Positions 24,182 through 36,000 of a stretch of 64,000 nt of DNA are shown in pieces; position 1 is the first letter of the stretch, and every line of letters starts with the position of its first letter. A program made the translations under genes and the position numbers. Location of the stretch: positions 4,341,501 through 4,405,500 of the forward strand of contig NC_064036.1 of NCBI RefSeq assembly GCF_932526225.1, in the 5' to 3' direction. Under the pieces are notes generated by a model. The model was given only the letters and a program-made list of their open reading frames with translations. It did not search any database and had not been told where the DNA came from. Source of the DNA: Nematostella vectensis (Eukaryota > Cnidaria > Anthozoa > Actiniaria > Edwardsiidae).

Positions 24182-24487
24182 AGGTTTTACACCAGCCTAG
24201 AGCTCGAGCTCTAGCTCGATTAGTCCAGAATTGTGACAAGTCTGACCTTTACACTCTCCAAACGTCGCACTAAAGTCTAGACCATTCTTCTTGCAGGTTC
24301 TTCTTCCCCTCATCTTCTGGTGCTGCAATCCGATTAGCAATTGTATCGCACTATATTTATCAGCGTTCCTTGGGAATGGTCCAGAGCGGACAGACTTGCC
24401 TCCAACACACGGATCGCTGCTAGAAATGGTGCGGTGCAAATGCACAAATTGGATTGCATTTGCTTTCTTCAGGCTGGTGTAAAACCT
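24182..24487. repeat. 306-bp segment bounded by 17-bp perfect inverted repeats
   Basis: AGGTTTTACACCAGCCT (24182-24198) and its exact complement (24471-24487) bound a segment with a 100-codon reverse frame of no recognised family. It may be a MITE. No target-site duplication was established. Confidence 0.6.
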
Positions 24488-24706
24488 AAAAAAACACAAG
24501 TGTTACTGATTACTAGAATAGTCTTCAATAGCTTTATAAGACAACAAAGATGACCAATGGGGTCATACGTAAACGGGCACGGGGCCCATGCAGGACGTAC
24601 CCGCAAATAAACAAATTGAAAGTAGAATGAACAATATAAAAACTAACTGTGGTGGCAGCTACAGTTCCGTGCGATGGAAAACGTACAGGGTAAGTCAACG
24701 TTGAAT

Positions 24707-25738
24707 CAAGAGAGCATAAGATAAGAGAGGGACACTTTGGTATTACCCGCGCGCCATGTCGATTCCGAATCCGGCTTTTTTTAGTAGCCACCACACCACC
24801 ACTGCGCGTGAGGATTTGCTCCTTTTATTTTGTCCTACTCCCCCTCGGGTTGCGTGTTGTTGTTTTGCCAACTAGATAGGAATGAAAAAAGATCATGTAA
24901 AATAACTCGGAAGAAGAAAACAAGTCTAACTTAAGTAAGCAAGATTGGCAAATATACTCCCAGAAAGCTAAATCCCTGAATAGTTTGACTGTTTTGTTTG
25001 TCTGAGCGGCGAAGTCAAGTGAGAAAGAAAAAACCGACGAGCGATAAAATGGCTGTGATACTGCGTTTGATTCAAATCCCGACTCCAGCTTGTATAATAA
25101 CAACATAATAATATAACATATAATAATATTAACATCAAAGAAGTACAGCAATATCTCCCTCTTTATTTTCTCACTTTTACAAAAGCTCAGATACTTCAGC
25201 TTGCTGGCTTTGGTCATCACAAAAATGCATTCCCTCGCTACAAGGATAGTTTTATGAAATGTTAGTTAAGTATTTTTCTTGGATTCCTTCTCAATTCACC
25301 AGAATATTCACAAAAATCAATATTATATCTAATGTCTAACTTACAGATTTCGTTCGACCATTAGGAAGATAGTAAATGTTGAGAAACCACGAAGAAGCAG
25401 CAAGTTAGAGCAAAAACGGTGATTGAAGCACGAGGTTTTCCGCTCTTGATTTTGAAGTCTCGTTTTGGAAATCTTGCAATCCTCGAAGTACTACATCCCC
25501 TTAATAAACTGCAACTGCCCGTATCCTTGATGCTAGAATGACATTTTGATGGTATTTGTTGTTTCATGTCACAAAATAGCGGCAAAAACATGATGTAAAT
25601 ACCAAAGCGCGGTGGTACGGTTAGTAAAAATGCTCACGCGCAGTGGTGGGGTGGTGGTTACTAAAAATAGCCAGATTCGGAATAGACATGGCGCGCGGGT
25701 AATACCAAAGTGTCCCTCTCTTATCTTATGCTCTCTTG
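24707..25738. mobile_element. Non-autonomous TIR transposon with 7-bp duplication
   Basis: About 105 bp of terminal inverted repeat starting CAAGAGAGCATAAGATAAGA and including ACCCGCGCGCCATGTC. GTTGAAT directly flanks both ends (24700-24706, 25739-25745). The 1,032-bp body has no transposase. The 7-bp duplication and TIR could suit hAT- or P-like superfamilies, but the class is not proven. Confidence 0.9.
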
Positions 25739-25745
25739 GTTGAAT

Positions 25746-27629
25746 ACATTGGCAAGTAGGGTCTGATAATGGTTTTTCAGGAAATATTTATAAACGCGAG
25801 TAGGCCAGAGAACTTACTGAACTGAGTTTAAGTTACATACTAGATTCTATGGCTTTTTAAAAAAATACGATTGAAATAAGATGCTTGAAACGTAGTTGTT
25901 CTGCAAAGAGCCGGAGATAAAGTTAAGGTTAGGTTCAGGTTACGAGTACGATTATGATTTACAAGAGTGACAAAAGCTTGAACATTCAGGTCTGTCATTT
26001 CGAAGTTATATTAATTACACTAAAAAAAGATTAGGTCTTTCACCTCTCAGCCGTAGACCAAAAGTAGTATATCGAGTTTCAGAAGTCGCTCTCTATAGCC
26101 CAAGTCCCGGTCTTGGATCTTAGAATTCAACTGGTGGCTCGCCTTTTAACTCTTTCTAGGAGGACATTTTAAGTCTTACGCTGCCGGGGGACCAGACTTC
26201 AGTGGCGAAACATAGCTGCGACTTGACCAGGCACAGATACAGAGTACGCCTGACCCTGTGTCTGCAATTAGGACACATGACCTTTTGAGCAGACCAAGCC
26301 TTTGACACCACAAATAGAATGTGGGTGTGACCATATCCTATGTGAGATTGCTCGATATTGTGCCCCTGAGATTTTTTTCGATATTGATGTGCTGAAGACT
26401 GGTGGCGCCAAGCTGATAGTCCACAAGTGTGGGCGATTTCTTCCGTGAGACTGTAAAGACTTAATTAACACTTGGTAGCGTTAAAGTTTACATTTGTTTC
26501 GTCGCTCCACTTGTTAGACTCAAGAAATATTTTGTTGTTCAAATCCATACTAAAAGCACTCTCACCATAAATTATGTGGGTATATGGTTCACTTCCGGTC
26601 AGAATTCTCACTTCCGGTTCTCACTTTAGAGGCCTGTTTTGATTTTTTCTTGTCTTTTTTTTGTCCATAAACGTGTTAAATAACCTTGATATTTGGTACA
26701 GGTGCTAACTTGATCTAGTCCTACAATTAGTGGTTGCTTGTTACTAAGCTGTGTCACCAGAGGGGGGAGGGTAGTGTAATTTTTGGTTCGTTTTTTAAAA
26801 TATCTTTTTTTAGGGAAAATGAAAATAAAATCTTAAAAAAACAGATCGTTACACTATATAAACATGTAATAAGTATCATTTAGCTGTTTTGGGTTTCTCT
26901 TATGTCATTACTGATAGAGAAATTACTGTTTTTTGAAAATGACGAAATTGCCCCTCCCTCCCCCCCCCTGAGTCTCAGATTTTTGGCACCCCCCTGAAAA
27001 AGTTATTAACTTGACCTAAGGGACATATGTGCCAAGTGTGGTGCTTCTACTAAAAAGTGCACAAAAATAACAAAATTAAAATTGTAAAGTTATATTTTGT
27101 CTAGAGGTTCCTTGCATAATATAAAACAAAATAAGCTTTAATATTTTTTGTAGATGATCCGTTCTCAAGTCTTTCATTGCCATAACGCCCTGAGACGCCT
27201 GTAAAATATAGGCCCAACTCCAAAACGTCAAAAATGCAAACTAAACATCACCAGACCCTGATACTCATAGATTCATCCAAGGCATAGAAGACCTTCAAAA
27301 GAGCATCTAAGCAATGTAATAGAATTGACCCTTTATTCAAAATACCAACCTTAATTTCTGACCAATTCGTAAACAAATGCTTAAACTTAGAAACATTTCT
27401 TACCAAAAAAGACACAAAATTCCAAACTACAAATAGAGACAAGCAAACACAGATCAAGTCGCCAATAGATACCATCATTGCGCTCCGTCAAGTCCCATTT
27501 TACAGCAATCAGTCACAATAATCAATGCTAGAACCTCCATTAGAAGCGAGTCACCATGTTTAGCCTATTTTGCATGCCTGCACTGCATCATGGGAGTCTT
27601 GGAAACACCTTGACAGACAGGCGGGCAAT
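25746..27629. other. Intergenic, no gene seen
   Basis: Low-complexity and AT-rich DNA with short G- and C-runs near 26763 and 26958. No supported gene. Confidence 0.5.
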
Positions 27630-28945
27630 CTCCTCCCCCACAATCATAACAGTTTTTTTATAAGTCTCTTTGCCCCAAAGCCAAACAAAACATTTCCAGG
27701 TCCAAGGAACCCAGAATAAGCCTGAAAACAATTTTTGAATAAGGTTGGGTAGCAAAGATGGCCCACATTGGAGAGTATGAGGCCATTTACCAGAAAATTC
27801 CTTTCTCACTTGGTGAAGCCCAGACAAGGAATTATCCCATTGAATCAACCTCAGCGTGCAAACATCCATAAGCACAGCATTAATTATGCCCAGAAAGTCT
27901 TCATGATGTCCTAAGGCACTCTCCAGATGTGAAAAAGCTGTAATTTTTAAGCAAATTACAAGCAAAACTGTTGTAAGCAACAGGCTGTAGCAGTGCCGTC
28001 GCTAGAAAGAAAAGGCACTGCAGTGCATTGTTGGAAACTTCAAGGCATACCGTCTTGGGTCAGCAGTAGCTTAGCTTAACTGGTAGTGTTGGATTTGAAA
28101 TAGGGGGGGAGGTTTCTGTTTTCAGTCTGTTTTTCTTACAATGTTGCTCAAAAGTACCCAGGAGTGAAAGGGTTAAGATATGATTGAGCAAAGTTGCTAT
28201 AAATCATGAAAAAAGTAGCAATTTCGCTCAAATTGAGCAATTTAGAACAAATCAAGAGCCTTACAATTTGCAATATCTCAAGATTAAATTATCTACCAAA
28301 ATACTAAAGCTTACTTTGTTTTATATTACACAAGAAACATCTATGCAAAAAATCAAGCGAATATAAGCTAACCCGACCTTACAATTTTAACCCATTGACT
28401 CCTGGCTTTTTTGGAGCTGAATTTACAAAAAAAAAACAGACTGAAAATAGATACCTCCCCCCCTATTCTGAGTTTTATACAGCCCGTCAAAGTCAAACAC
28501 AGCTGCACCTAGTTAGCGGTATCCAAGCTTTCCAACAGTGCTTTGCAGTCCCCACTTTTAATCCCTCGTCGTTGTGCTGAAGCCAGCACAAGTTGATGGT
28601 TGCTTGTATTTTTCATAAAAAATACAGCTATGAGCATATCAGGAGAGTGTCTCAGGACATCATGAAGTCTTTTGGGGCATAATTGAGTGCTTTGCTTATG
28701 GATATTTGCAAGCAAAGGTGGATTTATGATGATTTTTTCTTGTTTGGCTTTGCCTGGATGAGAAAATAATTTTCTAATGAATCACCACAGCTCTCCTAAA
28801 TGCTGTCTTTTCTGAAACCAAATTGATTCCAAAACTGTTTAAACTGCTATTCTGGGTCTGTATGACCTGGAATTGATTTGTTTGGCTTTGGGGTGGAAAG
28901 ACTTATAAAAAACCATCTGACTTTGGGGAGAGGAGTGTTGACTGG
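27630..28945. repeat. Large diverged inverted duplication
   Basis: The left arm (about 27630-28165) read on the minus strand matches the right arm (about 28385-28945) read on the plus strand. Shared blocks include GACCTGGAA with TTTGTTTGGCTTTGGGG, AGACTTATAAAAAA, CTTCATGATGTCCT, and TTTTCAGTCTGTTTTT beside AGGGGGGGAGGT. The spacer is about 220 bp. Arms are clearly diverged. Open frames in the arms (such as 27588-27980 minus) have no recognised domain. Confidence 0.8.
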
Positions 28946-30042
28946 CCCTCCCCTTGTGAATTTTCGATTTGAGATTTGTCAAAGAACCTGTGCTATTATT
29001 TGGGTTAAGCGTAGATGCCAACACCTTGGTTGGATGCATATCTGCAAGACCATTTATCCATTAGACTGATGCCTGAGTATCTTCTTCTTGTTGTGTTTAT
29101 TTTGAATTTATGAATTTTTTGGGTTGTGGGTACTTCCCAAAGCCGGTACAGGCCGGTTGAGGGGTCAATGTGTTAACTTTGCCATTTTTTGCCCCTGTCG
29201 CTGAGTTACTTAAGCTTACACAATATTTTTTTTACGAATATTGATGAAAACTGCTCGATATTCTGTTGGAACTTGTCTCAATTTACACATATGCTCTAGT
29301 TATTGAAATCTACATGATGAAAAAACCATGACATTCAGTGAGAGAGATCAAGATATTTTATTAAGAAAACAAAATTTGTCTTATGGGTAGCCGGACAAGT
29401 GTCGCGATGTAAGGTTATCACTTCTTTATATAGCATTTGTAGGAGACGATTTTCATCAATAAGCTACAAAACACTTCCACTTCAAAATAGATTAGGTAAT
29501 AAAGGTAAATACCTCAAGTCCATTCATGATGAGTGTCCAGAGAACATTTATTTGCGTCTTGAAGTAAACTGTATTTGTCTAAAGCAGGCAATAGATATTT
29601 CAATCTCGATCCTCGCCACGTGTCGGGTCTTGATCGGGGGAAACATGAGTAAATAAAGCGGAAACAATCCAGCTTGAGATGATTTTGCACAGTTACTTTG
29701 TAGAGATTGAGACTATGGTAATATATGCAGTAATAAAATCGCGAATCTGGCCTTTAACTGAACAACTAACATGGATCTGAGAGCTGGAATCTCAAAATGC
29801 AGGGGATCGACTATGGCGCAAAGGTTCTTGGGTTATTGCGCAACTTCGGCCATATCGCGCGAGCAGAAAAAGGAACAGCGCCTTTGCTGGCCAGCGGAAA
29901 CATCAATAGACCCAGTCTCCTGGCCGAGCAAGAGATTCGACGCCATATTGGAAAAAACAACGAGTGTCCATCACAGTAAACGGAGATTTTTCGGTATACC
30001 AACCTACATTGCAACTGATTCTTGGGAGTTTGATATATTAAC
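28946..30042. other. Upstream region of MFAP1
   Basis: No gene seen. A 102-codon frame (29771-30079) overlaps MFAP1 exon 1 in another frame and is at most an upstream ORF. The MFAP1 promoter and 5' UTR should lie here. Confidence 0.5.
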
Positions 30043-33000
30043 ATGGCGCAGCAACCGACGGTGGGAAGGATCCCACTAAACTGCGCGGCTGGTGCTGTGC
30101 CGGTGCGAAATAAGAAGGGTAAGTGGAAGTCTCTTTTTCTAAAAGCAAAAGATATAAGTTTTTAGTGCTACATTAACAGTGGATGCTAACATATTGTAAA
30201 TCAAGATGTAACTTTTATCATTAATTTGTCTATGAGACACATTTTTGCTCTAAAGAGCTAAGCAACAACGGCAAAATCGCTATCAACGACTACAACACAA
30301 CGAACTGACGAAGTCACGTTGTTCGTTCTTTTTATCAGGGGAAATAACCATGGAGAAAGTAAAGGTTACAAGATATGTGGCTGGCAAAAGGTTTGTCTGC
30401 AATGTTTGTTTCTGTATGAACTGCCTGATCACTATAATTTTACCATAGTAGAATTTCATATCCAAGACTCAAATATTGCTAATAATAATATACACTAGAT
30501 GGAAACCCAAACATGTATACATTTCCACAACTAGTCTTGTATTTATTAGATTTCTTACATAGAGTGACGAGGAAGAAGGTACATTGTTGTTATCTACACA
30601 TTTTTAGCTTCAAACATTGTCTCCCCATTATTCTGTATCCACCATTTGATTAGTTATGGTCAAGAAAATATGTAACCCTTCATTGGAAAATGTGAACATA
30701 GTGGTTTGAAAACCAGCATGAACAGCATAAAAAGCCATTGCAGAACATGCCTTTAAGGATGGCGCTTTCCTTTAAGGAGGGCGCTTTCCTTTTAAATCAT
30801 GCTCACTGTTCCATGCACATGTATTGTAAATCAAGAGTCAGAAAATCTGAAGTGGTTTTCTTGACAATACATATTACAGTATGACACATTTTAAGCGTGT
30901 TACTGTAAATTATTTTTTTGACATATTGCTAATAATGGGTTTCTCTATGCTGGGTTTCAAGAACAAAGCAACTGCTAAAAAGTCAGATTTTTATTACTGT
31001 CCCTGAAATGAAGCTTAGCTGAACCCCTGTATTGCTCACAAGACTCTGACTCTCCCCTCACAACACTCTGCATTTTACTGACAGCCCAGTATAAATTTTC
31101 ATTTAAATCTAAATCCTTAACCTTTTAACATTGAGTGAATGTAATGTCTATAGACCTGAATATGCCAAGTATTCAAGTGATGAAGAGGATGTGGACATGG
31201 AGGTGTTTACTGGGCAAGTGTTGGGTGGGCAGACTGACGACCAGGACCTGGAACAGGTGGGTAACTTCTAGTTACAGTACATACAGCTTGACAGCTCTCT
31301 TTAGAACTACTTACAGTAGCTACAATACATACAGCTGCTGAGAGCTCTCTTTAGAACTACTTACAGTAGCTACAATACATACAGCTGCTGAGAGCTCTCT
31401 TTAGAACTACTTACAGTAGCTACAATACATACAGTTGCTGAGAGATCTCTTTAGAACTACTTACATTAGCTACAATACATACAGCTGCTGAGAGCTCTCT
31501 TTAGAACTACTTACAGTAGCTACAATACATACAGTTGCTGAGAGCTCTCTTTAGAACTACTTACAGTAGCTACAATACATACAGTTGCTGTCAGCTCTCT
31601 AAGAAGAACTACTGTATTTCCCGGCCTATAATGCACACTTTTATTACTTCCCAAATGACCTTGAAAAACGGGATGCGCATTATATGCGGAACCAATTGTT
31701 CTTAGTATGATAAAAAGCAGAAATCAATAAGAAAATGTGGCAATCCCATTGTAGGTGAGAAACAGTCACAACAATGCTTAAAATAACATAGCAAAAGGTA
31801 TTCCAACCGAAGAGTATCTTTAATTTCCTCACCATGTTTTTTGTAAGAAAATAAGCCCAAAAACTCACAAGAAAAACACCAATTATTTATATGCTTCCTT
31901 CGCGATTTTCTTGTTGTCCACCATGTCTACTCGACCCAGTCTCTTTGCACCTCATCCAAAATGGTGGAAATTGTCGTGAACAAAACACAAGCTTGCATTT
32001 CAATGTTCCATGTGAAAATACAAATGTTCAGTGATGAGAATAACAGCTTTACAGTTGTGCTAAGATGTGCTGCTTATATCAAGAGGTCCAAAGTGATTAT
32101 CACCTTCAATTTCACATGTAGAAAAGCATTTACCATATTTATGTATAAATGAAATGAATCGTGAATCGAAACATTTATCTCATCTTGATACTTCTATTTC
32201 TTTTTTTGTTGTTTCTCATTTCCTTGTTTTTTCTATTGGGTCGCATATTTTATGCGGGTTTTCTATTTTTTTTAAAGGCCCTGAAAATTGGGGTGCAGAT
32301 TATACGCAGGTGCACATTATAAGCCAGGAAATACGGTACTTAAAGTAGCTACAGGAGGTACCCTACTACACAGTTGCTGTTTCAGCACAGCTCTCTAAGT
32401 AGAACTTTTTACAATAGTTACAGGATATAAATCATCTCTCTCAGTAGATTTTCCAGTTTTTTGATCAATATGATAACCTTTTTACAGGATTCAGTAGTTG
32501 ACATAGCTCCTCTTTTTCCCCTTTGAGTATACAGTATCCTTCACAGCCACCCTCTACTGTTTTCACTTGCTATACTGTATGCATGTTAATCAACACTATT
32601 TTGACATTAGATATCATAAGTAATGTAATAGTTCTTTTGTAAAAATTCAGGCATTTGAGCAAGCTGAGAAGACTGATAGAAGATTACGACGTCTTCAAGA
32701 GAGATCAAGAGGAGATCAAGATGAAGAAATGTAAGTCTAACCATCACTTGGCCATCTCTAACCCTTCAGCCAAGCTAAATTCAAGCTTTTTGCTGTCTTT
32801 TTTATGGCTAGCTCAGAATTCTGAATATGGTATCTAGTTATAAACATTAAGTTTTATTGGTGTATTTTTTAGGGAGGAGGGTCATCGCCGACGCCCTCAC
32901 CAACCTGAGGTCATAAGCATGGCGAATGATGAGGTGTCTGCAGATGAGGTTTGGCCCGTTGTTTTTTTTAGGCTGTACCAGAGTGTTATATATCTAATGT

Positions 33001-36000
33001 TAACAATTGCTTTTATTTCTTGTTTTAGGATGAGAGGCCAACAAGGAGAAGAAGTGAAATGGAAGAGGAAAGCAGGTGCAGTGACTGAGGAAAATTTGAA
33101 TAGTTAATCCATTACACTTTTTATCAAGTTACTAAGCATTTTTTTTTAATTTAGTGATGAAGAGGAGATTGATGAGGAGGTAAGCACCATTTCCTTCTTG
33201 GTTTTCCCTTTTATATCAATTGTTAAGTCACTTTCTTTTTCAATCTAAAGGAAATTGAAAGGAGGCGACAAATGCTGAGGCTTAAGGCTCAACAAAAGAA
33301 AGAAGCAGAAAAGGTAAGACCAATGTTCTTGGGAAACAGTGGCATCTATGGCACTTTCTATGTTTTAATTTTCTAGCACTACTGTGTTCTTAGTGCATGC
33401 ATGAATAATTAATATAGTTAAATGTAAAAGTTTTTCCAAAAGAAAGTTTGAAAACAGTGATTAATTTTCTCGAAATTCCTTGAAATTCATTCCATTTTGA
33501 ACTTTGTTCTGGTGCTCAGTCTTCAAACAAATGTTGAGCCAATGGTAACCATTTTTTTTACCATCACTTTGGTAAAAATACTGGGGAGAACACTGAAGAT
33601 GTTTACTCTTTTAAGATATGCAAAATTTCTCTTCAAATGTGCAATGCTTACAACACATAAGACATGTATCATCAGTCTTGAAATTGCAGACAAATAATGA
33701 AAAGTTTCTGATGTGCTTGACAGAGAGAACAAAAATTGAGATGCAATAACTTTACAATGTTAAACATGTAGTGTACTACACCATCAGTATGGGTAGTTTT
33801 TCTTATGTCTATCTAAAAGCACATGCAAGCATATAAGACAGATGGTAAACTGTAGCTCTTTACAATACTGTACCATATGCTGGATTTTGGGAGGGGGTGG
33901 GGGCTAAAATAATAACACTACTGTATCCCTTGCAGCATGTGACGGATTAGGCAGAAACTGCCCTTAATTACTACTGACCATTACTCTTTCATACCAGGAT
34001 CTACTGGATCTTGAAGATGAAGTCAAATCAGAAGAGGAAGAAGAAGAAGAGGTACAGTTTGGTTATAGCATACAATACACATTAAAGGGGTGTTCAGTTA
34101 GTGAACATTTTATGCTAATGCAGTAAATTACATTTTGATTGACAAGCAGCCTTGCATGGTAGCCGAGGTGTTAATAATTTTAGAGCTGTTTCAGAGTTTT
34201 TAATAAAAAGCATTATAAGTATTTCTTTTTAATAAAATTTATTTGATTTTTAGCTATAGAGGCAGGGTAATTTTCCCACACAATGGTAGTTATTGCTTAG
34301 GCCAGGAGGTTTGAATTAACAGCTTTGAAACATGATCTTATGCACCAGCATTTTAGAGGCAACAACGCATGCTTTTATTTGAAGGGTAAAATGAACAGTG
34401 CATGCACAGCAATACTGGTTGAGCCAAGAGGCGTATGGTAAAAAATACATATGCTCCCTTTCCCTACAGTACAGACTGAATGTGTTTTAACATTCCGCTT
34501 TTGGATTCGGCATTGATTCTTCATGGATTTTGCATGGATTCTGAACCCACTCAGTTTGTCCACCTCTGTGGGTTCCATGCACCAAAATCCACGCAGTAGT
34601 TTTGCTCATTAATAGATCAATTGTACATTTTATTGGAGTGAAGTTACAATCTATAAAGACAAGACAAGACAAGTGAAGGCGCTACGAAACATCAAGTTTA
34701 TTAAGTTGGCTTAACTTTACACAGATAGTATATCTGCAGACCAGAGAGGACAAATAAAACCAAAAGATATCTAAATCAATACATTAGCTCCATCTTTCTC
34801 TCCAGGTGCGTGGAGTCTATCCCTCATCTTCCCCAGCCCTTAGCACTTGCTACACAGGCTTTAGATTCCTTATCTTGCTCTGAGTCATAATTTTTTATTT
34901 TGTTTTGTTCTTGTTATAGTCATCTGAATATGAGGAATATTCCGACTCTGAAGAAGAGACAGGTCCTCGACTAAAGCCTGTCTTTGTGAGAAGGTAACAA
35001 AAAACTTGAGTTGGAGAGGCTGTAGCCAAAAATTATTTTGCCAACTAGTGTTCTCCAGGGATGTGTAGGGTATGTAAACAAGGTTTGCGAGGTTTGTGGG
35101 AGGTATGTCCACACAAGGATGTTGGAGTGATGTGCACACAGGGATGTGGGACCTATGTTGAAACAGGGTATGTGAGGTATAAATCACTATGTATGAAATG
35201 TGTTCAGCCAGGGATGTGTGAGGTATGACCACACAGGGATGTGGGAAGAATGTCGAAACAGGGATGTGGGAAGTATGTTGAAACAGGGATGTGTGAGGAA
35301 TGTCCACATGGGGTTGTGGGGGGTATGTCCACACAGGGATGTGGGAAGTATGTTGAAACAGAGATGTGTGAGGAATGTCCACACAGGGATGTGGAAGGAA
35401 TGTCCACACAGGGATGTGGGAGGTATGTCCACACAGGGATGTGTGAGGAATGTCCACACAGGGATGTGGGAGGTATGTCCACACAGGGATGTGGGAGGAA
35501 TGTCCACACAGGGATGTGTGAGGAATGTCCACACAGGTATGTGTGAGGTATGTCCACACAGGGATGTGTGAGGAATGTCCACACAGGGATGTGGGAGGTA
35601 TGTCCACACAGGGATGTGTGAGGAATGTCCACACAGTGATGTGTGAGGAATGTCCACACAGGGATGTGTGAGGTATGTCCACACAGGGATGTGGGAAGAA
35701 TGTCGAAACAGTTATGTGGGAAGTTGTTGAAACAAAGATGTGTGAGGAATTTCCACACAGGGATGTGGGAGGTATGTCCACACAGGGATGTGGGAAGTAT
35801 GTCCACACAGGGATGTGGGAAGTATGTTGAAACAGGGATGTGTGAGGAATTTCCACACAGGGATGTGGGAGGTATGTTGAAACAGGGATGTGTGAGGAAT
35901 TTCCACACAGGGATGTGGGAGGTATGTCCACACAGGGATGTGGGAAGTATGTTGAAACAGGGATGTGTGAGGTACTGTATGTCCACACAGGGATGTGGGA

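Noticed and set aside
24197-24499. 100-codon minus frame with several cysteines
   Set aside because: No recognised cysteine pattern, and it lies inside a segment bounded by perfect inverted repeats.
27588-27980. 130-codon minus frame
   Set aside because: It lies in one arm of an inverted duplication and no domain is recognised.
29771-30079. 102-codon frame before and over MFAP1 exon 1
   Set aside because: It overlaps the confirmed exon in another frame and has no family match; at most it is an upstream ORF.
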